Source: Acinetobacter sp. ANC 3832 | Lineage (GTDB): Bacteria; Pseudomonadota; Gammaproteobacteria; Pseudomonadales; Moraxellaceae | DNA length: 64,000 nt | NCBI RefSeq assembly: GCF_002135415.1 | Contig: NZ_NEGJ01000012.1 | Location: 1 to 64,000 of the forward strand | Direction of reading: 5' to 3' | In this document: piece after piece, positions 27,145-37,780 of the stretch | Layout: every line of letters begins with the position of its first letter | Position numbering within the stretch: the first letter of the stretch is position 1 | Position numbers and translations under genes: made by a program | Notes under the pieces: generated by a model | What the model saw: only the letters and a program-made list of their open reading frames with translations | The model's database searches: none | What the model was told of the DNA's origin: nothing

Positions 27145-27669
27145 TTAATTTTCTTCGGATTTTTCGGTATTTAATCTCATCATAATCATTGATATTGCTT
27201 TATCTACACTTATATCTGCTGTATCTATTATTAATGATGCTGTATCCCATTGTTCATATTCACGATTTTGAATATCTTGCCAATTCGGTAAGAGATGCCC
27301 TGTAATATCAGCACATCTTGTTTGAACTCTCTGCTGATGAAGTACTTGATCTGAACAGATCATTTCAATTTCAAGAAAATCGACTTGTGCGTTAAGTGCT
27401 GTATTTCTCCATGATTGACGAGTAATTTCAATTGGGTTCACGGAATCTGCAACGACCACTTTCCCCAGTTTCAAATTATCTAAAGCCACGGCATATGCGA
27501 CTAGATAGCCTTTTGCACCCACCTCTACCATAGACTGCACAATTTGATCTTTTAAAATCGCTTGCTCGATCGAATCGATACGCAAATAAGTTGCTTCTAG
27601 TTTTTGAGCAAGTCGCTTGGCAATAGTGGTTTTACCTGTTGCAGGTAAACCCCCAAAAATAATCAGCAT
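27145..27669 (-). CDS. P-loop kinase-like AAA protein
   Basis: A 174-residue protein with an N-terminal Walker A (GGLPATGKTTIAKRLA, residues 6-21). The adjacent region (YLRIDSIEQAI) has the aspartate often used as base in small-molecule kinases, and VVADSVNPIEITRQSW follows. The scale and order fit the zeta-toxin/chloramphenicol phosphotransferase-like AAA_33 group: cytoplasmic ATP-dependent kinases of varied substrates. No antitoxin gene lies next to it, so I would not call it a toxin. The substrate is unknown. Confidence 0.75.
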   Translation of the reverse strand: MLIIFGGLPATGKTTIAKRLAQKLEATYLRIDSIEQAILKDQIVQSMVEVGAKGYLVAYAVALDNLKLGKVVVADSVNPIEITRQSWRNTALNAQVDFLEIEMICSDQVLHQQRVQTRCADITGHLLPNWQDIQNREYEQWDTASLIIDTADISVDKAISMIMMRLNTEKSEEN

Positions 27670-27735
27670 TTACTTTCCCTTTGCTAAAAATGATTTATTT
27701 AAAAGATACTTCTATCCTTTCGGCTTTAAATATAC

Positions 27736-27768
27736 AAAAAACATCTTACATACGTGCGTAAGATGTTT
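27736..27768 (-). terminator. Rho-independent terminator after the EamA gene
   Basis: The stem AACATCTTAC/GTAAGATGTT is followed on the minus strand by a T run. It is placed right after the transporter gene that ends at 27,794. Confidence 0.75.
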
Positions 27769-27793
27769 ATTCAAATATATTTTTGATTCATTG

Positions 27794-28711
27794 CTATTGT
27801 TGATTGTTCTGTATTGCTAATTTGTCTACGCGTTTCGCACTAATTTTTAATGAACTAAAAATAATACCTAAACAAATTAGCACAGCACCAATCAAAATGT
27901 TCGCAGTCAAAGGTTCATTCCACCACCAATATCCGAAAAATAGCCCAAGTATAGGTATGCTCATGATCGAGATTGACGCCACAAATGCATCAACCTGACT
28001 CACAATCCAGTTCCACAGTAAAAAGGCTAAACTTGTTCCTACAACTGCAATATAAAACAACAATGAAAAATTCATCGGATTCAGCCAAATATTGAGTTGA
28101 ATCGGCTCAAACCAAACTGCAAAACTAAGGATAAAAATGCCACCAATGAGCATCTGCCAAATTGTTAATTTGATTTTGTTATAATTTGAAAAATATTTTT
28201 TGATATAAATTGTAGAGCTTGCCCAAAAAAATGCAGCGACAAGTAACAGTAACTCTCCAAACAACGTTAAATTGAGATGAATATTCTGCAACTGCGTCCA
28301 TAGAATAGCGATTAACCCACATGCTCCAAATAATAAACCTGCAATTTTTTGGATATTTAACCGTTCATTTAAAAAGTAATGTGCCAAGACACCAATCATA
28401 ATCGGCATTGTAAAAACCAATACTGCAGATAATCCTGAATCTACAAATTGCATTGCAAAGGTCTGCGTTGCATAAAATCCAACACACAGCATTAAGCTCA
28501 GGATCGTTAATTGTTTCCATTCACTTCGTTCAGGTAAAATAGACTTTCTTAAAAGAAATTGCACAATAATTAACGTCACTGCGCCTAAAATCAGCCGTGA
28601 AGAAATGAATAAAAATGGTGGAAAAATATGCAAACTATATTTAATCAGTCCCCATAAAGAACTCCAAATTAAACAAAGTAAGCATATTGCACTGAGTACT
28701 TTAATATTCAC
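27794..28711 (-). CDS. EamA-family (DMT) transporter
   Basis: A 305-residue inner-membrane protein with about ten hydrophobic segments arranged as two EamA repeats (CLIWSSLWGLIKYSLHIFPP near the start; FFWASSTIYIKKYFSNYNK opening the second half). These drug/metabolite exporters move amino acids or small metabolites; the substrate cannot be read from the sequence. It is divergent from a LysR regulator, with a 138-bp shared promoter region, so that regulator probably controls it. Confidence 0.88.
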   Translation of the reverse strand: MNIKVLSAICLLCLIWSSLWGLIKYSLHIFPPFLFISSRLILGAVTLIIVQFLLRKSILPERSEWKQLTILSLMLCVGFYATQTFAMQFVDSGLSAVLVFTMPIMIGVLAHYFLNERLNIQKIAGLLFGACGLIAILWTQLQNIHLNLTLFGELLLLVAAFFWASSTIYIKKYFSNYNKIKLTIWQMLIGGIFILSFAVWFEPIQLNIWLNPMNFSLLFYIAVVGTSLAFLLWNWIVSQVDAFVASISIMSIPILGLFFGYWWWNEPLTANILIGAVLICLGIIFSSLKISAKRVDKLAIQNNQQ

Positions 28712-28849
28712 TTATTGCGCTCAACAACTGGAAAGTCTTTGTAGTGTAAATAAGAAATGACATCATGAATAATGTTATGTTTTAATATATGCATCTTATT
28801 TTTTGATACCTAGGTTATACGGATCATAACGCTAACTGAGTAACTGTAG

Positions 28850-29707
28850 ATGAATATTGATATCAATGACATTCGGTCATTTGTAACTGTTGCAGAACTG
28901 AAAAGTATTTCTGCGGCTGCACATAAGCTGAACTATTTACAGTCGAATATGACAGCGAAAATTAAAAAAATAGAAAACCACTATAAACGTCAATTGTTTA
29001 TTCGAAAACCTAAAGGTGTTGAACTAACTGAATCAGGGATGAACCTGTATTCTCAATATAAAAAACTGATTTTTACTTGGGAAGAAACTGAAAATAAAAT
29101 TTATCAGCAAGAGATGTGTTTACGCTTTGGCACCAATGCTAGTTTAGGCGGTATGCGTTTCTATCCGTCTTTTAGCAAACTCTATGAAACCTATCCTGAG
29201 CTTTCAGTGACCCTTAAAACGGGCGAAACGGGCTATATTGAAGATGAAATTTTACAGGGAAATCTCGATATTGCGTATGTTCTAGGGCACCCCACCCAAA
29301 AGAATATTCAGTATATTCAAAAGGGTGAAGATGAGCTTGTGATTATTGGGAAAAATGTAATTAACCATCATCATTTTACTGACTGCTTAAACCATCAAAA
29401 TATATTACGCACTTCGGATAATTGTTGTTATGCGACAATATTGGAACAAATTTATTCAGATTACCAACTGACCAAAGGTGAATTAACCCATATTCATGAC
29501 CATGAAGCATTGATTCATTTTACTCAATTGGGGATGGGCATTGCTGTCGTGGCTAAATCACTAATTAAAAAATTTAATGTGCAATATTATATGGATATTC
29601 CTGAACAATATCGAAATATTGGCTTATATCTCATTGCTCGAAATGAGCATGTTTTCACTCCAATTGAAAAGCAATTTATCGGGTTAAATGACGCTTTAAA
29701 TTTTTAA
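28850..29707 (+). CDS. LysR-family transcriptional regulator
   Basis: A 285-residue regulator. The N-terminal winged HTH is clear (DIRSFVTVAELKSISAAAHK; LNYLQSNMTAKIKKIE; RKPKGVELTESGMNLY), followed by a substrate-binding-like domain (LRFGTNASLGGMRFYPSF). It probably controls the divergent EamA transporter; inducer unknown. The ATG is preceded by only a weak purine stretch. Confidence 0.92.
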   Translation: MNIDINDIRSFVTVAELKSISAAAHKLNYLQSNMTAKIKKIENHYKRQLFIRKPKGVELTESGMNLYSQYKKLIFTWEETENKIYQQEMCLRFGTNASLGGMRFYPSFSKLYETYPELSVTLKTGETGYIEDEILQGNLDIAYVLGHPTQKNIQYIQKGEDELVIIGKNVINHHHFTDCLNHQNILRTSDNCCYATILEQIYSDYQLTKGELTHIHDHEALIHFTQLGMGIAVVAKSLIKKFNVQYYMDIPEQYRNIGLYLIARNEHVFTPIEKQFIGLNDALNF

Positions 29708-29875
29708 ACAAGCTTTTTTTTACTTGGCTCCTCAATCGCATTCTAAATACCAAACAATATTTTTATTTATTCAACCCGTTTTACGAAAACATCAAGAATT
29801 AAAAGTGCTACAATAATGCGTTTATAAAATTCTACTTGGCTACCAATACCTATATGGTGCCTATATTTGAAATAG

Positions 29876-31231
<1,356 letters not shown>

Positions 31232-31245
31232 TTTTTGCTCTGAAT

Positions 31246-31276
31246 AAAAAAACCGCCTGATTGGGCGGTTTTTTTA
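31246..31276 (+). terminator. Rho-independent terminator of argG
   Basis: The stem AACCGCC/GGCGGTT with a short loop is followed by seven T, 20 bp after the argG stop. Confidence 0.9.
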
Positions 31277-31297
31277 TGAGTAAAACTTTAATATGAA

Positions 31298-32203
31298 TTA
31301 AGCAGCTTGCGTGACTTGGGCAAATTCAGTCATACCATATTCAGTGGCTAATTTATGTTTCCAATACTGAATCAATTCATCCTGATTGTGATCATCTGGA
31401 TGAAAGTCTGCACGGAAATAATCTTTTAATTCTGGTATAGATTGCGTGAACATACCTATAATAAAAAATAACCCCTTAGCATTCTGAATTGGATATTTCC
31501 AATTGTTCTTAAAATCTTTCAGATACAAGTGCCCTCCACCATATAATGATGCCATCACAAATGATGCCATCGCATAACGCATGGTTCTCAAACGTACGGT
31601 TTCATTATCATAAACTGCTTTATAGGTTTCAAAAGCTACACTCTTATGCTCAATTTCTTCAATGGCATGCCATAACCAAAACTTAATCGCTTCAGGATCA
31701 CTCTGCTCAATAAGCTTCGAATTATTTAATATATTCGTTGCAAAAATTGCAGTAAAATGTTCAAAAGCACAAGTTAAAGCGAGTTGTGCTATTTTAGGTT
31801 GTGATTTCATGTACTTAATGCCTTCACTAATAAATCGAGTATAAGCATCTAAATGATAATCATCCCTTCGCCAATCTTGATTAAACGTATCATGTAATTG
31901 TGCATGCATCGCTTCTTGCCCAATAAAAGCAGAAATGCGCGCTTGAAGTTGTTCATTATCTTGAATTCGATCTCTGACATTACGTACAGAGTGTACAAAA
32001 AACTGCTCGCCATCTGGAAAAGTCAGTGACAGTGCTGTAAAAAAGTAACTGATTAAGGGTGATTTCCCAATAAAATATCGAGGAATCTGCTTAGTATTGA
32101 TTTTAGGGCGCCGTACCGTAATACCTTTGGCTTTAAGGCGCTTAAAGGATGAGGTCAGCAAGTTACTCTCTTGTGTTTTTGAATCTAGGTCTGAGCTACT
32201 CAT
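31298..32203 (-). CDS. PF10118-type predicted metal-dependent hydrolase
   Basis: A 301-residue protein of the PF10118 group, common in Acinetobacter and Pseudomonas and largely uncharacterised. Diiron-style helices with paired Glu/His residues are visible: FIGQEAMHAQLHD, CAFEHFTAIF and WHAIEEIEHKSVAFETYKA. This pattern suggests a ferritin-like four-helix bundle with a metal centre. A likely membrane-associating stretch follows (MASFVMASLYGGGHLY). Substrate unknown. It is a monocistronic gene convergent with argG. Confidence 0.8.
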   Translation of the reverse strand: MSSSDLDSKTQESNLLTSSFKRLKAKGITVRRPKINTKQIPRYFIGKSPLISYFFTALSLTFPDGEQFFVHSVRNVRDRIQDNEQLQARISAFIGQEAMHAQLHDTFNQDWRRDDYHLDAYTRFISEGIKYMKSQPKIAQLALTCAFEHFTAIFATNILNNSKLIEQSDPEAIKFWLWHAIEEIEHKSVAFETYKAVYDNETVRLRTMRYAMASFVMASLYGGGHLYLKDFKNNWKYPIQNAKGLFFIIGMFTQSIPELKDYFRADFHPDDHNQDELIQYWKHKLATEYGMTEFAQVTQAA

Positions 32204-32422
32204 ACAATATCCAACATAAGTCGTATTTATACCGAGTATAAAATTTAATCAGAACAAAGCAATGACCAAAAAACCTCTTGAACGTGATGTATTTTGCATA
32301 ATGAGAATCATATTTATCATCAAAAAAGATTTTTAAATTTTATTATTAATATAAGTCATACGCTTATTAAAAATATCATAACTATTAACAGAAATTTTTT
32401 ACACTCTACTCATGATATTTTA

Positions 32423-33022
32423 TTATTTTACAGTGATTAGCAGATTAGAATCAAAAATAGCTTTCGGTGCAATCACCGTTTCTTGCAAAGCTATGTGTGC
32501 TCCATAACGTGTCTTCATTAAAGACTTCACTTGGGCATCTTTTAAATCAAAGTCTTTTAAATGTTGTAATGGTGAAAGTTCTATTCCCAATGCATTGGTA
32601 TATGCCTTCCAAACTATTTCAGAACAATAAATTGCCTGATCATCCCACTCAAAATAAAGATCATAAGGCTTACCTAAATATTTTTCAGCGGATTTGACCA
32701 ATTGATTCTGTTGAGCCACAGATAAAGCTTTGTAGTAGCGTTTTACAACGTACTGCCCTTTTTCTCACCACGGTTAATTCATTGCTTTAATGCCGTATAT
32801 TTGACGGGTTGAATCGCCTCCAATACCCACAACTTCCCTTGTTTCTTCACAATCATTCCCATATGACTATAAGGTGAATGTGTGGCTTTTTGAATGACAA
32901 CACTCTGCGCAGACTTTGAAGTTTGGAAAATAATATCGCCAGTTTCAAACTGCTGTGCGAAAACGGGCATAGAAAAAAAGAAAACAGATCCGATAAAAAA
33001 AATTTAAAAATTGAATGTTCAT
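32423..33022 (-). pseudogene. Broken YiiX/NlpC-like permuted papain hydrolase
   Basis: Pieced together, this encodes a secreted protein of about 200 residues: a signal peptide from ATG 33,022 (MNIQFLNFF then GSVFFFSMPVFAQQ), FETGDIIFQTSKSAQ, THSPYSHMGMIVKK (histidine) and later IYCSEIVWKAY (the catalytic cysteine). This order fits permuted NlpC/P60 enzymes of the YiiX type. Three lesions separate the parts: an extra base in an eight-T tract in the signal peptide, a stop in place of W after TALKQ (about 32,779), and a one-base shift in GAGAAAAAGGG. Full function is therefore lost. Confidence 0.75.
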
Positions 33023-33119
33023 TCTTATGTGACTTTCTTTAAAACTTATACTTTGACAATAGCATATTGAATAGGCTATTTAATATTCATAAGTCTTTGT
33101 ATTTTTTGAATGCCTTCCT

Positions 33120-33827
33120 ATGCTCATTACATTATTTCATCTAAAAAATTCACGTTCACAAAGAATCCTATGGTTATTGGAAGAATTAAATTTAAATTAT
33201 GAAATTAAAATCTGCCATGATCATCAAGATGATGAGGCTTATAAAGAACTCAAGAAATTCCATTCTCTGGTTAAATTTCCCACGCTTTTATTCCAAGAAA
33301 GTGAAAATACAAAAAGATTCACTATTGCTGAAACCAGTGCCATTAGCGATTTCCTATGTCAACAGACACAGCAATTAAATACTCAAAACTTTAACTTAGA
33401 AGAATCTCTTGATTTTTATTATTGGAAAAATTTTGCTGAAGCGAGCTTTATCCCCAGTTTAGCGCTTAAACAAATTTTCACTCAGATTGTGAAAAGAACA
33501 CCTTTTCCTGTCCGCTTTATGCCTCAATTGCTAAAATATGGTTTTGATCATGGCTATTTAAATGCCAACTTAGATCAATACATGCAAATGCTCGATACTC
33601 ATTTAGAAAATAAGCTTTGGGTTTCAGGTTCTGAATTTAGTAACGCTGATATTTTATTATGGTTTCCAACATCAGCATGTTATTTATCGAATTCAAATTT
33701 TCAGCGACTTAGCAATATCTCACGTTACTTGGCACAAATAGAAAGCAGACCTGCCTTTCAAACTGCTTTACAGAAAGGACAATGGTCTGCTTCAGATTTT
33801 AAAACCTATTGGACAACCGCTTGGTAA
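33120..33827 (+). CDS. Glutathione S-transferase family protein
   Basis: A 235-residue cytosolic GST-like protein. The N-terminal thioredoxin fold (LFHLKNSRSQRILWLLEELN) holds the likely glutathione-activating serine region, with the cis-proline region at VKFPTLLF and the ETSAISDFL substrate loop. The C-terminal helical domain ends in FSNADILLWFP. It probably conjugates or isomerises small electrophiles; substrate unknown. It is divergent from the broken YiiX-like gene. Confidence 0.85.
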   Translation: MLITLFHLKNSRSQRILWLLEELNLNYEIKICHDHQDDEAYKELKKFHSLVKFPTLLFQESENTKRFTIAETSAISDFLCQQTQQLNTQNFNLEESLDFYYWKNFAEASFIPSLALKQIFTQIVKRTPFPVRFMPQLLKYGFDHGYLNANLDQYMQMLDTHLENKLWVSGSEFSNADILLWFPTSACYLSNSNFQRLSNISRYLAQIESRPAFQTALQKGQWSASDFKTYWTTAW

Positions 33828-33853
33828 TCCATTCAGCTTATAACATTTTTAAT

Positions 33854-35107
33854 TTATGCACTTTTACGAGAATTTACGCGACCTTTAATCACGGCTTTTA
33901 CATTATTCTTTGCATAGTTAAAGAATACTTTTAAAGGTGATAATTTAGGATTTGGCTTTTTGCCTTCTCCAATCGCTTTAAATTGTGCCGCATACCATAA
34001 GATTTCCATAATCGCCATTTTGTCGACAAACGGAATACCTGTTTTAATTGGGTCTACTGCATATTTAACATCACGTCCTGCAATTAAGCTATTCGTCACA
34101 TCTGTTTCTACAGCCAAAGGACGTGCAATACCAATAAACTCACATGCACCACTTTCTAATGCAGCATTCATGCCTTGAGCTGTACGGAAACCACCTGTCA
34201 CCATTAAATGACATTTCACTTCTTTGCGAATTTTTTCAGCAAAATCTAAAAAGTAAGCTTCACGTGCAATGGTGCTGACCTTACGTTTATCAGCTTTTGC
34301 ACCTGCCATTGCAGGAGCTTCATAGGTTCCGCCTGAAATTTCAATCAGATCAATACCTGCTGTATCAATTGCTTTAAATACAGCAACCACTTCTTCTTCT
34401 GTAATGCCACCACGTTGGAAATCCGCAGAGTTTAATTTCACAGAGATAATGAAGTTTTCAGATGTTGATGCACGTACGGCTTTATAAATTTCCAATAAAA
34501 AACGCATACGATTTTCAATTGAACCGCCCCATTGATCTTGACGTTTATTGGTCAATGGTGAAAGAAATTGACTGATCAGATAACCATGTGCACCATGTAA
34601 TTGCACACCTTCAAAGCCTGCTTTTTCACAAATACGCGCTGATTCCGCAAAACGTTGAATGATATCTAAAATTTCATCTTCACGTAATTCACGCGGTGTA
34701 CCAAAAGTTGTTGCTAACATTGCACTAAATGGTACAGCAGAAGCTGAAACAGTTTCTTTGTTTAAACCTTTTGGACACTGACGACCTGGATGAGACAATT
34801 GAATCAATTGTACCATTCCCTGCTTTTTGCCTACATTTGCCCATTCAGTTAATTTGCCCAAGTCACGTTCAGTTTCAACAACAACGACACCTGGTTCATT
34901 CTTCGCACGGAAATCCACCATTACATTTCCAGTAATGGCACAACCTAATCCACCATCTGCCCATGCTTTATATAAACCTAAATGCAAATGATTGGGCTGA
35001 CCTTCATAGTTTGCCAATGCCTCACTCATCGCACCTTTGATAATACGGTTTTTGAATACAGTGTTCTTAATCTTTAATGATGCTGCAATTTGGCTCATAA
35101 CGGTCAT
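33854..35107 (-). CDS. Old-Yellow-Enzyme-family NADH:flavin oxidoreductase
   Basis: A 417-residue FMN TIM-barrel enzyme. It contains LKIKNTVFKNRIIKGAMSEA, MVQLIQLSHPGRQ (active-site histidine region), GFEGVQLHGAHGYLISQFLS and GGSIENRMRFLLEIYKAVR. It lacks the Fe-S and Rossmann parts of FadH at 18 kb, so it is a single-domain ene-reductase. The physiological substrate is unknown. It stands alone between a GST and the yej operon. Confidence 0.88.
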   Translation of the reverse strand: MTVMSQIAASLKIKNTVFKNRIIKGAMSEALANYEGQPNHLHLGLYKAWADGGLGCAITGNVMVDFRAKNEPGVVVVETERDLGKLTEWANVGKKQGMVQLIQLSHPGRQCPKGLNKETVSASAVPFSAMLATTFGTPRELREDEILDIIQRFAESARICEKAGFEGVQLHGAHGYLISQFLSPLTNKRQDQWGGSIENRMRFLLEIYKAVRASTSENFIISVKLNSADFQRGGITEEEVVAVFKAIDTAGIDLIEISGGTYEAPAMAGAKADKRKVSTIAREAYFLDFAEKIRKEVKCHLMVTGGFRTAQGMNAALESGACEFIGIARPLAVETDVTNSLIAGRDVKYAVDPIKTGIPFVDKMAIMEILWYAAQFKAIGEGKKPNPKLSPLKVFFNYAKNNVKAVIKGRVNSRKSA

Positions 35108-35199
35108 CTCTTGTTTTAATTAGAGTAAGAACTCTAAAAATTTTGATCTTTAAGTGTAATTTTGACAATCTACTTTGTCAAATTTATAAATACATGGAA

Positions 35200-36792
35200 T
35201 CAATAGCGACTTGCTGCAATTAATTTCTTGGTATAATCGCTCTGAGGGTTGTTAAATAAAGCATTTGTCTCTTGAAACTCGATCACTTCGGCATGCCTTA
35301 ATACCAATACTTTTTGACATAATGCTTTGACGACTTGCAAGTCATGACTAATAAATAAATAGCTAATCTTAAATTCAGCTTGTAATTGACGCAATAATTT
35401 AACAATCGCACGTTGTGTTGTTCGATCTAAAGCAGATGTCGGCTCATCTAAAATAATTAATTTTGGACGAAGGACTAAAACCCGTGCCAGTGCAATACGC
35501 TGACGTTGACCACCTGAAAGCTCATGTGGATAACGATTTTTAAATTCAATTGGTAATTCTACTTTTTGCAAAGCTTCATCAATATGTCCAGAAATTTCAG
35601 CTTTTTTCAATTTTTTTAATGCCAAGCCCTCACCAATAATTTGTTCCACTGTCATTCGTGGATTTAAACTTGAGAAAGGATCTTGAAATACAATTTGAAA
35701 CTCAGAACGTAGAGGTCTAAGTTTTCCTTCTGTCAGTTTATTAATATCTTGGTTCAATAAAAAAATATTGCCATCACTTTCAATCAAACGTGCAATAGCC
35801 AATGCAAGTGAGGTTTTGCCTGAACCACTTTCTCCAACAATCCCAATCGATTCAGCTTGATGTAGCTTTAAATCTAAAGGTTCTACTGCAACAAAATAAT
35901 CTTTAACACGATTCAGTAAACCCTGCTTGATTGGAAATTTCACACCAATTTTATGTAAAAATAAAATTAGGTCGGCATCATCACTTAAAGGGTTCGCTGT
36001 TCCAAAATCATGATTCAGTAAATGCTTGGTATATTCAGTTTTTGGACTTTGGAAAATATCTTTAACCTGCCCTTGTTCTTCTACACGCCCTTTATTCATT
36101 ACAATGACTTGATCTGCATAGCGTTTCACTAAATTCAAATCATGACTGACCAAAATCATGGCCATTTTTCTGTTTTGAATCAGTAATTGTAAAAGATTAA
36201 GCACCTGCGCTTGTAAGGTCACATCCAAAGCGGTTGTTGGCTCATCCGCAATAATAATATCAGGTTCTAATGCCAAGGCTGCGGCAATCATCACTCGCTG
36301 ACGTTGCCCACCTGAAAGCTCATGCGGATAACGTCTTAACTTTTCTTCAGCTTCGGTAATGCCAACATCTTGCAATAGATCGATGGTTTTTTTATGTACC
36401 CTTTCTTTCGACCAGCCTTGCAATAATAAAGGCTCACCAATAATTTTTTCAACACGATGTAATGGATTCAAAGCCGTCATCGGTTCTTGAAAAATCATGG
36501 CAATTTTTCGACCACGGACAATCTGTAATTGGTCTTCATTGGCTTTCAGGAGATCTTGACCTTCAAAAAACACCTGACCTGTAATATTCAGACTTTTCGG
36601 CAGTAAACCAAGTATAGCTAAACTGCTGATTGATTTACCTGAGCCACTTTCTCCAACAATTGCAACAGTTTCACCAATATGCAAATCAAAATTTAAATTT
36701 TGCACCAACTCTTGATGCGCACTTTTAATCTGCAAATGTTGAACAGAAAGCAATAATTTTGCTTCATTATTGACGTCTTGGATCGAATGCAT
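35200..36792 (-). CDS. yejF: Dual ATP-binding subunit of peptide ABC importer
   Basis: A 530-residue protein with two ATPase domains in tandem: Walker A GESGSGKSISSLA and GESGSGKTSLALA, each with the signature LSGGQRQR, and Walker B IIADEPTTALD and IILDEPTSALD. This is the YejF/DdpF-style fusion that drives oligopeptide uptake. I chose ATG 36,792, which has GGAGG nine bases upstream, over the TTG at 36,810. It overlaps yejE, so the operon is translationally coupled. Confidence 0.92.
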   Translation of the reverse strand: MHSIQDVNNEAKLLLSVQHLQIKSAHQELVQNLNFDLHIGETVAIVGESGSGKSISSLAILGLLPKSLNITGQVFFEGQDLLKANEDQLQIVRGRKIAMIFQEPMTALNPLHRVEKIIGEPLLLQGWSKERVHKKTIDLLQDVGITEAEEKLRRYPHELSGGQRQRVMIAAALALEPDIIIADEPTTALDVTLQAQVLNLLQLLIQNRKMAMILVSHDLNLVKRYADQVIVMNKGRVEEQGQVKDIFQSPKTEYTKHLLNHDFGTANPLSDDADLILFLHKIGVKFPIKQGLLNRVKDYFVAVEPLDLKLHQAESIGIVGESGSGKTSLALAIARLIESDGNIFLLNQDINKLTEGKLRPLRSEFQIVFQDPFSSLNPRMTVEQIIGEGLALKKLKKAEISGHIDEALQKVELPIEFKNRYPHELSGGQRQRIALARVLVLRPKLIILDEPTSALDRTTQRAIVKLLRQLQAEFKISYLFISHDLQVVKALCQKVLVLRHAEVIEFQETNALFNNPQSDYTKKLIAASRY

Positions 36793-37780
36793 CACGTGTC
36801 GCCTCCCCAATATAAATCAATAAAGATAAAACCAAAGCCAATGTGAAAAATCCTGACAATGCCAACCACGGTGCATTTAAATTATTTTTACCTTGCAATA
36901 AAAGCTCACCAATTGAAGCAGCATCGGGTGGTAGGCCATAACCTAAAAAATCCAACGCTGTGAGTGCAGTAATATTAGCTGTCAGCATAAAAGGCATTTG
37001 TGACAGGCTTGAACTCATGGCATTTGGTAAAATATGACGGAACATAATGGTGGTATCTCTTACCCCCAATGCCCGTGCCGCACGTACATAATCTAAGTTG
37101 CGAGCACGTAAAAATTCCGCACGTACCAAACCTACCAAGGCAGGCCAGCCGAATAACAGCATAATTAAAAACAACCAATAAACACTGGGTGTAAACATGC
37201 TGACCAGAATCATCACCATAAATAAAGTAGGTAAACCGCCCCAGACTTCTAAAATACGCTGACCGATTAAATCAATCCATCCGCCATAATATCCCTGTAT
37301 TGCACCTACAAAAATACCAATCACAGAAGCAAAGAGTGTTAAAGCTAAACCAAACAATAATGAAACCCGTAAACCATACAAAATACGGGCCAGCACATCT
37401 CGTCCTTGATCATCCGTGCCCAACCAATTTTGCTTACTTGGTGGTGATGGTACGGGTACAGCTAAATCTAAGTTTGGCGTTTGATAGGCATAAGGAATAA
37501 GAGGCCAAACTGCCCAACCTTTGGCATTAATTAATTCTTTAACAACTGGATCTTTATAATCTGCTTCTGTTTCAAAAACACCGCCAAATGTTGTTTCAGG
37601 ATATTCTTTTATGGCAGGAAAATAAAAAGACTGATCATATTTAACCAAGATCGGTTTATCATTGGCAATAAATTCAGAAGCCAATGCTAAAACAAAAATA
37701 ATACTAAAGACAATAAAACAGAAAAATCCTAAACCATTGTGTTTAAAACGTTGAATCCGTGCTCGCATCAAGGGTGACAT
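36767..37780 (-). CDS. yejE: Peptide ABC importer permease YejE
   Basis: A 337-residue inner-membrane permease. A membrane helix lies at about 19-40, followed by a periplasmic loop with NWLGTDDQGRDVLARILYGL. The BPD_transp_1 core contains the EAA-type motif (EFLRARNLDYVRAARALGVR). The family imports oligopeptides and, in E. coli, the antibiotic microcin C. It overlaps yejB by one base and yejF by about 26 bp. Confidence 0.92.
   Translation of the reverse strand: MSPLMRARIQRFKHNGLGFFCFIVFSIIFVLALASEFIANDKPILVKYDQSFYFPAIKEYPETTFGGVFETEADYKDPVVKELINAKGWAVWPLIPYAYQTPNLDLAVPVPSPPSKQNWLGTDDQGRDVLARILYGLRVSLLFGLALTLFASVIGIFVGAIQGYYGGWIDLIGQRILEVWGGLPTLFMVMILVSMFTPSVYWLFLIMLLFGWPALVGLVRAEFLRARNLDYVRAARALGVRDTTIMFRHILPNAMSSSLSQMPFMLTANITALTALDFLGYGLPPDAASIGELLLQGKNNLNAPWLALSGFFTLALVLSLLIYIGEATRDAFDPRRQ

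Noticed and set aside
27145..27669. Zeta toxin of a toxin-antitoxin pair
   Set aside because: It has a Walker A motif but no epsilon-like antitoxin gene next to it; a small-molecule kinase-like protein is safer.
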